From Sphingopyxis sp. LC81 (GTDB taxonomy: Bacteria > Pseudomonadota > Alphaproteobacteria > Sphingomonadales > Sphingomonadaceae): a stretch of 64,000 bases of DNA. The notes under the pieces were generated by a model, which saw nothing but the letters and a program-made list of their open reading frames with translations, made no database searches and was not told the origin of the DNA. The position numbers and the translations under genes are program-made. Positions 17,567 through 24,713 of this stretch are shown piece after piece. Numbering within the stretch: the stretch's first letter is position 1; the number at the start of each line of letters is the position of its first letter. The stretch is taken from assembly GCF_000756375.1 (NCBI RefSeq), contig NZ_JNFD01000047.1, positions 124,001-188,000 of the forward strand, written 5' to 3'.

Positions 17567-19865
17567 AGGCCTCCTTGATCCGCGCTTTCGAGCGCATCGC
17601 CTGCGCTGCGGCGACCATTGCAACGAGGGCGGGGCGCACCTCGTCCCATTTGCGCGTCTTGAGCCCGCAATCGGGGTTCACCCAGATCTGCCGCGGCGGG
17701 ACATGCTTGCCCGCGAGCGTCAGGAGGTCGGTCATCTCGCGCTCCGCCGGGATGCGCGGGCTGTGGATGTCGTAGACGCCCGGGCCGACCTCGTTCGGAT
17801 AGGCATAGCTGGCGAAGGCGTCGAGCAGCTCCATCTGCGATCTTGCGGTCTCGATCGAGATGACGTCGGCGTCCATCGTGCCGATCGCGCGGATGATGTC
17901 GTTGAACTCTGAATAGCACATATGCGTGTGGATCTGGGTGTCGTCGGCGACGCCCGACGATGTGATGCGAAAGCTCTCGACCGCCCAGTCGAGGTAATGC
18001 TGCCACTCCGAGCGGCGGAGCGGGAGGCCTTCGCGCAAGGCAGCCTCGTCGATCTGGATGATCGCGGCGCCGGCGGCTTCCAGGTCCTGCACCTCGTCGC
18101 GGATTGCGAGCGCGATCTGGCGGCAGCTTGTCTCGCGCGGCTGGTCGTCGCGGACGAAGGACCAGTTGAGGATCGTGACGGGGCCAGTGAGCATGCCCTT
18201 CATCGGGCGGTCTGTCTGGTCCTGTGCGTAGCGCCACCAGCCGACGGTCATCGGTGCGGGGCGCGAGACGTCCCCGTAGAGGATCGGCGGACGGACGCAG
18301 CGCGAGCCATAGCTTTGCACCCAGCCGGCGCGGGTGAAGGCGAAGCCGGCGAGCTGTTCGCCGAAATATTGCACCATGTCGTTGCGCTCGAACTCGCCGT
18401 GGACGAGGACGTCGAGGCCGATTTCCTCCTGCCATTTGACCGCGGCGCGCGTTTCGACGCGGAGATAGCGGTCGTAGGCGGCGTCGTCGATCTCGCCTTT
18501 GATATGCGCGGCGCGCGCCTTGCGGACCTCGGGGGTCTGCGGGAAGCTGCCGATCGTCGTGGTGGGGTAGGCAGGGAGGGAGAGACGCTTTTGCTGAGCA
18601 TCGCGGCGCGCGGTGAAGGGGGAGGCACGGCGGGTTGCGGCTTCGTCCAGGGCGGCGAGCCGGGCGGCGATCGCGGGGTCGTGGATTTTCGGCGAGGTCT
18701 GGCGTGCGACCGCGGCGATGCGCGAGGCCGAGAAGGCGGCGAAGCTCGCGTCCTCGCCTTCGTTCAGCGCCTTGGCGAGCGCTGCGAGTTCTTCGATCTT
18801 CTGCACCGCGAAGCTCAGCCACTGCGCGATTTCGGGGTCGAGCGAGGTTTCGAGCGCGAGGTCGACGGGGGTGTGGAGAAGCGAACAGCTGGGCGCGATG
18901 ATGAGGTCGCGTTTGCCCGCCAGCTCCTTGAAGCGCCAGTAGAGGTCGGGGAGGTTGGCGCGCCAGATGTTGCGGCCGTCGATGACGCCGAGCGAGAGCA
19001 GGACGTGCGGCTGGAGCTTCGCGAGCGCAGGTTCGAGCTGGCCCGGCGCGCGGACGAGGTCGAGGTGGAGGCCGTGGACGGGGAGGTCGGCGACGAGATC
19101 GAGATTGTCGCCGAGGCCGCCGAAGTAGGTGGTGAGCATGAGTTTGGGGCCGCGGGTGGCAAGGCGGGCGTAGGCGCGCTCGAAGGCGGTGCGTTGCTCG
19201 GCGCTGAGGTCGAGGACGAGACACGGCTCGTCGATCTGGATCCATTCGGCGCCGGCCTGGGCGAGACGGGCGAGGATTTCGGCGTAGGTGTCGAGGAGCT
19301 GCGGCAAGAGCGCGAGCGGCTCGACCGCCTTACCCTTGGCGAGCATCAGGTAGGAGACGGGGCCGAGGAGGACGGGGCGCGTCGGGTAACCCAGCGCTTT
19401 CGCTTCCTCAAATTCGTCGAAGATCTTGGTCGAGGCGATCTGGAAGGTCTGACCCGCGGTGAGTTCGGGGACCATGAAATGATAGTTGGTGTCGAACCAT
19501 TTGGTCATTTCCTGCGCGGTGGTGTTATGGCTGTGGCCGCAGGCGGCGGGGCCTTGCGCGCCGCGGGCCATGGCGAAATAGAGGTCGGGGTCGACGCTCT
19601 CGCCGCTCCAGTCATAGCGCGGCGGGATCGCGCCGATCAGCGCGCTGGTGTCGAGCACATGGTCGTAGAGCGAGAAGTCGTTCGAGGGCAGGATGTCGGC
19701 GCCGAGCGCTTTCTGGCGCGCCCAGCCGAGGGCGCGGAGGCCCGCGGCGGCGGTCTGTAATTCCGTGAGGGTGGTCTTGCCCGCCCAATAGCTTTCGAGC
19801 GCGAATTTGAGCTCGCGGCGGAGGCCGATGCGGGGGAAGCCGAGGGTGGCGACGCTGACAGTCAT
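17553..19865 (-). CDS. metE: Cobalamin-independent methionine synthase MetE
   Basis: The 770-residue protein matches MetE in length and motifs: VATLGFPRIGLRRELKFALE at the N-terminus, and in the C-terminal catalytic barrel the zinc ligands in IHTHMCYSEF (His and Cys) and NPDCGLKTRKW (Cys, about residue 730). It transfers the methyl group from methyltetrahydropteroyl-triglutamate to homocysteine. Expression should fall when B12 is available, because a cobalamin riboswitch lies in the leader. The start at 19865 is set by the MTVSVATLGFPRIG beginning; the frame stays open upstream through the riboswitch leader but that part is not MetE-like. Confidence 0.97.
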   Translation of the reverse strand: MTVSVATLGFPRIGLRRELKFALESYWAGKTTLTELQTAAAGLRALGWARQKALGADILPSNDFSLYDHVLDTSALIGAIPPRYDWSGESVDPDLYFAMARGAQGPAACGHSHNTTAQEMTKWFDTNYHFMVPELTAGQTFQIASTKIFDEFEEAKALGYPTRPVLLGPVSYLMLAKGKAVEPLALLPQLLDTYAEILARLAQAGAEWIQIDEPCLVLDLSAEQRTAFERAYARLATRGPKLMLTTYFGGLGDNLDLVADLPVHGLHLDLVRAPGQLEPALAKLQPHVLLSLGVIDGRNIWRANLPDLYWRFKELAGKRDLIIAPSCSLLHTPVDLALETSLDPEIAQWLSFAVQKIEELAALAKALNEGEDASFAAFSASRIAAVARQTSPKIHDPAIAARLAALDEAATRRASPFTARRDAQQKRLSLPAYPTTTIGSFPQTPEVRKARAAHIKGEIDDAAYDRYLRVETRAAVKWQEEIGLDVLVHGEFERNDMVQYFGEQLAGFAFTRAGWVQSYGSRCVRPPILYGDVSRPAPMTVGWWRYAQDQTDRPMKGMLTGPVTILNWSFVRDDQPRETSCRQIALAIRDEVQDLEAAGAAIIQIDEAALREGLPLRRSEWQHYLDWAVESFRITSSGVADDTQIHTHMCYSEFNDIIRAIGTMDADVISIETARSQMELLDAFASYAYPNEVGPGVYDIHSPRIPAEREMTDLLTLAGKHVPPRQIWVNPDCGLKTRKWDEVRPALVAMVAAAQAMRSKARIKEAYDAS

Positions 19866-19873
19866 TTCTTCAA

Positions 19874-19896
19874 GCACCTTGCAAGGGGCAAGGCGC
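19874..19896 (-). promoter_or_regulatory. Hairpin next to the metE start (candidate expression platform)
   Basis: In the transcript GCGCCTTGC pairs with GCAAGGTGC (nine pairs, one G-U) around a five-base loop, ending nine bases before the metE ATG and including the only AAGG sequence near the start. No U-tract follows, so it looks like a ribosome-binding-site sequestering hairpin rather than a terminator. It lies about 100 bases downstream of the B12 box. Confidence 0.5.
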
Positions 19897-19997
19897 CGGG
19901 CAGACGCGTACGCACGGGACTGTGCGCCCGCAAAGCAAGGGTCGGGCGCAGCCATGCATGCGGCCTGACCGGACACCCCGCCGGAGGACGTATCTGA

Positions 19998-20176
19998 CGA
20001 GGCAGGTCTCCTGGCTCACGGATCGACGCAGCGGTCTGGCCTTCCCGGTCCCTTGCCGGACCAGTGACACGTATCGACCGCCGCTCACCGCTTACAGTTG
20101 CGGGGGCAGCGCCGGTTTTGCACCGGCTTCCCGTCTTAGCTCCGTGCCGTGCAAACGGTGCGGAGAACCTCGACAG
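19998..20176 (-). ncRNA. Cobalamin (B12) riboswitch controlling metE
   Basis: Read on the minus strand, the leader contains the conserved core: GGGAAGCCGGTGCAAAACCGG, then GCTGCCCCCGCAACTGTAAGCGG, and finally the B12 box GCCAGGAGACCTGCC at 20015-20001. This order and spacing are those of the adenosylcobalamin riboswitch. It begins right at the predicted transcription start (about 20175) and precedes metE by about 130 bases. B12 binding is expected to shut off this B12-independent enzyme. Confidence 0.95.
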
Positions 20177-20181
20177 CTTGA

Positions 20182-20209
20182 AACATAGCGCAACGACGGG
20201 ATCTGTCAA
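20182..20209 (-). promoter_or_regulatory. Sigma-70-type promoter of metE
   Basis: On the minus strand TTGACA (20209-20204) and TATGTT (20187-20182) are separated by 16 bases. Transcription would start near 20175, exactly where the riboswitch fold begins, which supports the call. Confidence 0.75.
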
Positions 20210-20214
20210 CGCAC

Positions 20215-20234
20215 ATATAAAGAATTCTTTATAT
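20215..20234. promoter_or_regulatory. Perfect 20-base AT-rich palindrome upstream of the metE promoter
   Basis: ATATAAAGAATTCTTTATAT is a perfect palindrome six bases upstream of the metE -35 box, centred near position -50. It stands out in this GC-rich genome. Methionine-pathway regulators of the ArsR family (SahR/SamR type) bind AT-rich palindromes of this general form; from memory the resemblance is close, but the regulator is inference. It could also be an activator site because of its location upstream of -35. Confidence 0.6.
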
Positions 20235-20532
20235 CGCATTTCCGGGGCACGGACCGGGAGGCGCCCCGGCCCGGCGCGCGATGCCATCGTCAAGTCGTTT
20301 GTCGATTCGAAATGGCGACCCGTCGAACGGACTACTGATGATACTGGGTAGTATGACAATGATATGGCGTATATTTTCGAGGTCGTGTGCCGCCCTTCGT
20401 GGTGCCGTCCATATGTCCGTGTGACGCAGGAGACGCATCGCCGACCCAAAATCTTCGCCCCCGGCGGTGGTCACGGCTGAACAGGCCGACGGGACTGCCC
20501 CCTTCGTTTCCCCCACCGAAGGCTCTCCCCCA
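20235..20532. other. Intergenic region upstream of metE control sites
   Basis: About 300 bases between the metE promoter palindrome and the next plus-strand gene. It contains a moderately AT-rich patch (20330-20375) that may hold the promoter of the small gene at 20533. I see no RNA gene or convincing coding region. Confidence 0.5.
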
Positions 20533-20829
20533 ATGAAGCTCCCCCAGCAATACCCCAGCGGCTCCAACGACGGCGAATGCGACTGTCTGCCGCGTCCAGA
20601 AATACAAGCCGACAGGCCCGCACTGACGACCTTTGTCCTGCGATACCAGGATGCCTGGTTCGGAATGGAAAAGCGCGTCGCGTTCGAGGCCGAGGATGTC
20701 GCGGCGGCGCTCGTGATGATGGAGCGCGAGCCGATTGGCGCATGGGCCGAGCTCACGAGCGAAGGCGAAATGATCTGCCGCCGCGGCTATGAGCCCGGCG
20801 GCGCGGCCGACTATTGGGTCGTCGACTGA
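20533..20829 (+). CDS. Conserved small hypothetical protein (98 aa)
   Basis: MKLPQQYPSGSNDGECDCLP begins a soluble acidic protein with the central segment FVLRYQDAWFGMEKRVAFEAEDVAAAL and a C-terminal RRGYEPGGAADYWVVD. The pattern looks like a small alpha/beta sphingomonad protein; I do not know a function. A GTG at 20467 is an alternative start, but the extra residues are low complexity and the ATG has GAAGG 13 bases upstream. Confidence 0.62.
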   Translation: MKLPQQYPSGSNDGECDCLPRPEIQADRPALTTFVLRYQDAWFGMEKRVAFEAEDVAAALVMMEREPIGAWAELTSEGEMICRRGYEPGGAADYWVVD

Positions 20830-20860
20830 GGCGCAGGGCGAGCCGCTCGCCGACGCCACC

Positions 20861-21481
20861 TCAGCCGCGCCCGCGGAGCCGCCGGACGAGCCGGAAGGCG
20901 CCATAAGCGAGCAGGCCGACAATCGAGCCGTATATCAGCACCCCGATCGCCACCGTCTGCAGGTCGCGCCAGACGGGCGGCAGCGCGCGCGACGGGGCAT
21001 TCAAAGCACTATAGACGATAAGCGCCACGCCGAGCCCGAGCCATTGCCGCGCGCTGAGCGCAAAGCCGCGCGCGATCTTTTCGTCGCGGGTGAGCGCGCG
21101 CACCGGGGTGTGATGCGCGACCGTTTCCCACACCCGATATTTGAATCGGGCGCGGATGATGCGCTGCGCGATCGCGGTGAACCACCAGCCGAACATCGAG
21201 AGCAACGCGAGCCCCATGAACAGCGGCGCCTTATATTTGACGCCGAGGGTGCCGAACAGGATCAGCAGCACGACCGACGCCCAGACCGAAAGCCCGAAGC
21301 GGCGAGCGTGCCGGTGGGCGAGCGCGGCATAGTCGCACCAGAACCCGACCGCTTCGTCCTCGGACACCACCCGTCCTTCGCCGCCCGGCGCGGTCGAGAA
21401 GATGAGGTGTCCGCTCTGGGCGCGAAAACAGGCGGTGAAGCCTTGCAATTCGCGTTCGAGGGATGGGTTTGGCGCGGCCAT
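20861..21481 (-). CDS. Hypothetical membrane protein (206 aa)
   Basis: The N-terminal 60 residues are soluble (LERELQGFTACFRAQSGHLI). Three or four helices follow: SVWASVVLLILFGTLGV, APLFMGLALLSMFGWWFTAIA, QWLGLGVALIVYSALN and VAIGVLIYGSIVGLLAYGAF. It ends in a basic tail. No family is recognised. It stands alone on the minus strand, convergent with the small gene before it. Confidence 0.75.
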   Translation of the reverse strand: MAAPNPSLERELQGFTACFRAQSGHLIFSTAPGGEGRVVSEDEAVGFWCDYAALAHRHARRFGLSVWASVVLLILFGTLGVKYKAPLFMGLALLSMFGWWFTAIAQRIIRARFKYRVWETVAHHTPVRALTRDEKIARGFALSARQWLGLGVALIVYSALNAPSRALPPVWRDLQTVAIGVLIYGSIVGLLAYGAFRLVRRLRGRG

Positions 21482-21569
21482 GACCGGTTCCTATCCGTCC
21501 GGGGGTAACGATCTGCCTAACATGGTCACGCACTGGCCTGTCCGGCGTGCGGCGGCGAGGGCGCGCGGC

Positions 21570-22556
21570 TTAGCCGCTGGCCTGCTTGCGCCGGTTCGCG
21601 CCCGCGGGTTCGGGATCGTTGGCGGGGGCGGGGAAGGCGAAGAAGGCGCGGCGGGCGGCTTCGCCGGCGATGCGCAGGGGTTCGAAAGCTTCGGCGCGGG
21701 CGCTTTCCCAGGCGTCTTCTTCGGTCGCGTCGAGCGTGCGTTCATAGTCGGCGTCGCCGAACACGCCAACCTCGATGCCGACATAATCGTCGGGCGGCGG
21801 GAAGTTGGTGCGCCATTCATTGCGTTCCTCGTCGTGCCAGACGGTCATTTCGGCGGCCTCTTCCTCGGGGGTCGGTTCGGCATCGGGGGCTTCGTCGGAA
21901 ATGGCGGAAATCTGGGCAACTTCATTCGCGATTGCGGTGCCGCGCCACAGGGTGGCGAGCGGGTTGGCGCGGTTGTCGTGCGTGGCGAGCCAGAGGGCGA
22001 GGGCGGACGCCATTCCGTCCTTCTGCCCCTCGGCGTCGGTGTTTTCCGCCCCGGCGCCGCCCGGCGTCACAGCTTCGGCTGCGTCGAAGAGCGAGAGGAA
22101 GCCCGGCCAGTCGCCGGCGATGATCTGCGCGAGCATCTCCTCGCCGGCCCATCCTCCTTTTTGGGAGGCGCGCGTTTCGACCATCTTGTCGAGCCGCGCG
22201 AGCATCGCGAGGCCGAGGCGCGAGTCGATGCGGCGGCGCTTGGCGTAGCTGCGGCCCTCCTCGCGCTGGATCTCGGCGGTTTCGTCATGCCCCCAGATCG
22301 CGCGGTCGAGCAGCTCGTCGACGAGCCGCCCGCGCGCGATCAGCAGCGCCGCGGCGCAGCCGAGCTTGAACGCCGCCCCCTCGGGCCGCTGCTTCAGCTG
22401 ATAGACGGCGGACGGCGACATGCCGACCTTGGCCGCCGAAATCTTCACCGACCCGTTGGTGGCGAAGGCTTCGAGAAAGTCGCGCTGGAGCCGCGGCGTC
22501 CAGTGATAGCTGCCGGGGGCGGGGATGGTGGCGGGATTATGCGCGGCGTCGTCCAT
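21570..22556 (-). CDS. HTH protein resembling a small-terminase-type DNA-binding protein
   Basis: The 328-residue protein starts with a helix-turn-helix-like segment, PRLQRDFLEAFATNGSVKISAAKVGMSPSAVYQLKQRP (about residues 20-57), the arrangement seen in phage small terminase and related transposase HTHs. An alpha-helical region with RREGR-type basic patches follows, then a long acidic tail (DEAPDAEPTPEEEAAEMTVW). No phage genes flank it and similar stand-alone proteins occur in sphingomonads (from memory). An AAAGGA site precedes the ATG. The function is unknown; DNA binding is inferred from the N-terminus. Confidence 0.72.
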   Translation of the reverse strand: MDDAAHNPATIPAPGSYHWTPRLQRDFLEAFATNGSVKISAAKVGMSPSAVYQLKQRPEGAAFKLGCAAALLIARGRLVDELLDRAIWGHDETAEIQREEGRSYAKRRRIDSRLGLAMLARLDKMVETRASQKGGWAGEEMLAQIIAGDWPGFLSLFDAAEAVTPGGAGAENTDAEGQKDGMASALALWLATHDNRANPLATLWRGTAIANEVAQISAISDEAPDAEPTPEEEAAEMTVWHDEERNEWRTNFPPPDDYVGIEVGVFGDADYERTLDATEEDAWESARAEAFEPLRIAGEAARRAFFAFPAPANDPEPAGANRRKQASG

Positions 22557-22648
22557 CGATTCGTCCTTTCGGTTAGATGAAACCGATAGAATGAACCATA
22601 TGGGTGAAATGTAGGAAAGGGCTTTTCGAGTTGGCGCTCGTCTGACCT

Positions 22649-23275
22649 TTAGCTGGGTGGGTCAAGCAATGAAGGCCCCGCATCGGGTTGGTCAGTAGGC
22701 GGGGAATTATCGACAAGATGAAGCTGTGGCCATTTGTCCCTGAGCCCCCCATAGAGGCATTGCTCTCCCCAAAGGGAAAAGGGATGATTTCCATCGCCGA
22801 CATCACATTCGCATCGATGGGGGGCAGGAGGTCCGAAGTGCTCCGCTAATGCAAGCCCCGCATTCGTACGGCAATTGGCGCGCGCGTTTCGCCCGTCGAC
22901 AGTCACGTTGAGCGCGACGTCCACGTGCGCGGCGTCTCCCTCGCCATCTGCTGTAAAAATTATAAAGAAGCCTTCGCCAGCTTTCGGCAACGCCACATAT
23001 GGCGCCGTTCGAAATCCGCAATAATATCGGCGACTAGGTCCGGTGGGTTGCTGCTTCCGTTCGTTCTGAATAGCGGCGATCCCGCAGCCGATTCTGTGCA
23101 CGTCGTCGGGAGTTGGCGCTAACCTTCGTAGTACTGCAGACTCGCGATAAACTCCTTCCGGCGATTTTCCGTCAAAACGCCACAAGTATTCATCAACGTG
23201 TATTTCATCCTGAAACGCACGGTCAAATATAATGCAGCGAGAAATCTCGTCAGCGTCCGTAATTTCTACAGCCAT
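22649..23275 (-). CDS. Hypothetical protein, third gene of a low-GC operon
   Basis: The 208-residue soluble protein begins MAVEITDADEISRCIIFDRA and shows DEYLWRFDGKSPEGVYRESAVLRRLAPTPDDVHRIGC, then a beta-rich segment (GEGFFIIFTADGEGDAAHVDVALNV) and a Cys/His-containing C-terminal part (HFGPPAPHRCECDVGDGNHPFSLWG). I cannot name its family. It starts two bases after the stop of the previous gene, so the three genes form one unit. Base composition is visibly lower in GC than the flanks. Confidence 0.78.
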   Translation of the reverse strand: MAVEITDADEISRCIIFDRAFQDEIHVDEYLWRFDGKSPEGVYRESAVLRRLAPTPDDVHRIGCGIAAIQNERKQQPTGPSRRYYCGFRTAPYVALPKAGEGFFIIFTADGEGDAAHVDVALNVTVDGRNARANCRTNAGLALAEHFGPPAPHRCECDVGDGNHPFSLWGEQCLYGGLRDKWPQLHLVDNSPPTDQPDAGPSLLDPPS

Positions 23276-23277
23276 GC

Positions 23278-23874
23278 TTAGCGAAAATCGGCCAATTTGA
23301 AAGAGCCAAGCTTGATGGAATCGGCCATACGAATGGCCTTTTTATTTCGCCGTACGACGTAACCGACTTCTCCATCAGTAACCGTTATCGCGTATGTCGT
23401 GTCCCCCAGTGCCCAAAGCATGACAATTGCATCTCCCCCATGCCAAGAAAGCGACGGGGGTGCTAGATTTCGACATCGAAGTTGCCCAACTACAGCTAAC
23501 GCTGAGTTTATCGCTCCTTCCTCTATGGCGCTATCTTCATCGTCTGAAGATCCCAGGAGCGATAGCTGATCTTCAATTTTTTTATAGTGCTCCGCGACCG
23601 ATGCAAAGAGGCTGTGCGAGGAGTTCGTCCCGGACGCTTCAGGGACCTTCGGGAAACGCATATACACTAACGGGCTCACGTTTTCGAACGAAGTAGCGCT
23701 TTCTTCGATCATCCTTCGATGGGTCGCGAAGCTCCCAGAAAAAGTACTGACATTGGACGAAGTTGTCCGGTAAGCCTTGTCCGACCAAATATCGCTTCGG
23801 CCGGGATCTATTTCGGACGAGCTACTTGATGTTTTCCACGGCGTAATAACGAACGGGGCGCTACTGGTATTCAT
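23278..23874 (-). CDS. Hypothetical protein, second gene of a low-GC operon
   Basis: The 198-residue protein has a Ser/Thr-rich N-terminal third (ITPWKTSSSSSEIDPGRSD), a central helical acidic part (VAEHYKKIEDQLSLLGSSDDED) and a C-terminal domain with LSWHGGDAIVMLWALGDTTYAITVTDGEVGYVVRRNKK, which looks like a compact beta sheet. Family and function are unrecognised. It overlaps the previous gene by four bases. Codon use includes many A/T-ending codons unlike the neighbours. Confidence 0.78.
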   Translation of the reverse strand: MNTSSAPFVITPWKTSSSSSEIDPGRSDIWSDKAYRTTSSNVSTFSGSFATHRRMIEESATSFENVSPLVYMRFPKVPEASGTNSSHSLFASVAEHYKKIEDQLSLLGSSDDEDSAIEEGAINSALAVVGQLRCRNLAPPSLSWHGGDAIVMLWALGDTTYAITVTDGEVGYVVRRNKKAIRMADSIKLGSFKLADFR

Positions 23875-24602
23875 GATAAAAACCTATTCACACCAGCATC
23901 GGCGATGGCCAGCGCTTCCGCTACCAAATCATCTATAGCTTGATCTATCGCATCAAACGGGAGAGGTACTTGCGGGGCGCTGTTAACGTCGATCCTAAAG
24001 CCCACATATGGCGTCATAACCATAGCCTGAGGTTGAGCGTCAGGGCCTTGTATAAAGCCAACTTGACCTGCATTCCACGCGCAAAGACGATTCATCTCGA
24101 AATCGGAAGAGAACTCAAAATTCTTCCTCGAGTTGAATTGTAAGCTTACGTCAATAGCGTTGTTAGGGAATGGGAAGTCGGGAACGCATTTCAATATCTC
24201 TGCCGCCTCGGCGCCAGCCTCTACCGTTTTGGCAAGGTCGAGAACTACTGCAGCGCGGAACACTTTCGAGCGGCCAGCTATTCTCTTTACGAGCTCCGAC
24301 ACTTTAGCTGCGCCACCGGCAATATCTGCAATTCGAGGTGGCCCGACCAAGTCAGACGCCCCTTCTGGCGGAGATTGAACGACGGAAATGTCAATGCGTC
24401 CGACCTGTGCTTTGATTATGGTCAGCAGCCCATCTCGATCACCCTGAGCAGTTGATAAAAGAGATGGTGAAGATACGGCGCGTTGAAAACCATCCGGTGC
24501 ATCATCCGGGAAAAGTGAACCCCAAAGTTGGAGTGCATCTTCCTGATGCTGCCCCGTCGCAACAAACAGCACGCCTTGAATGCTGTCGGCTTCAAATTTC
24601 AT
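23871..24602 (-). CDS. Hypothetical protein, first gene of a low-GC operon
   Basis: About 243 residues starting MKFEADSIQGVLFVATGQHQ; an ATG 12 bases upstream (24614) is an alternative. The N-terminal half looks beta-rich and contains ITIIKAQVGRIDISV-like strands. The C-terminal half has FNSRKNFEFSSDFEMNRLCAWNAGQ and ends GFRIDVNSAPQVPLPFDAIDQAIDDLVAEALAI. The 'NRL-W ... DxN(S/T)' layout recalls uncharacterised proteins seen in sporadic accessory gene clusters, but I cannot name the family. AGGA lies about ten bases before the ATG. Confidence 0.78.
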   Translation of the reverse strand: MKFEADSIQGVLFVATGQHQEDALQLWGSLFPDDAPDGFQRAVSSPSLLSTAQGDRDGLLTIIKAQVGRIDISVVQSPPEGASDLVGPPRIADIAGGAAKVSELVKRIAGRSKVFRAAVVLDLAKTVEAGAEAAEILKCVPDFPFPNNAIDVSLQFNSRKNFEFSSDFEMNRLCAWNAGQVGFIQGPDAQPQAMVMTPYVGFRIDVNSAPQVPLPFDAIDQAIDDLVAEALAIADAGVNRFLS

Positions 24603-24713
24603 TCGGATTCCCATCCTGCACGACTATCAAAACTTCCCTGTCAAAATGCTATGTAACCACGGATCGCTGAGAAGCAATGAAATGAATGCCCATTAGATAG
24701 GGTCTGAAGGCGA

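Noticed and set aside
17921-19760. 612-codon open frame opposite metE
   Set aside because: Shadow frame rich in Gly/Arg/Glu/Val; MetE on the minus strand is unambiguous.
19866-19976. N-terminal extension of metE through the leader
   Set aside because: The extra residues overlap the region downstream of the riboswitch and do not look like MetE; the family begins at MTVSVATLGFPRIG.
24600-24713. Promoter for the low-GC operon at TTGACAGGG
   Set aside because: A TTGACA occurs upstream on the minus strand but no acceptable -10 box lies at 16-18 bases, so I did not annotate it.
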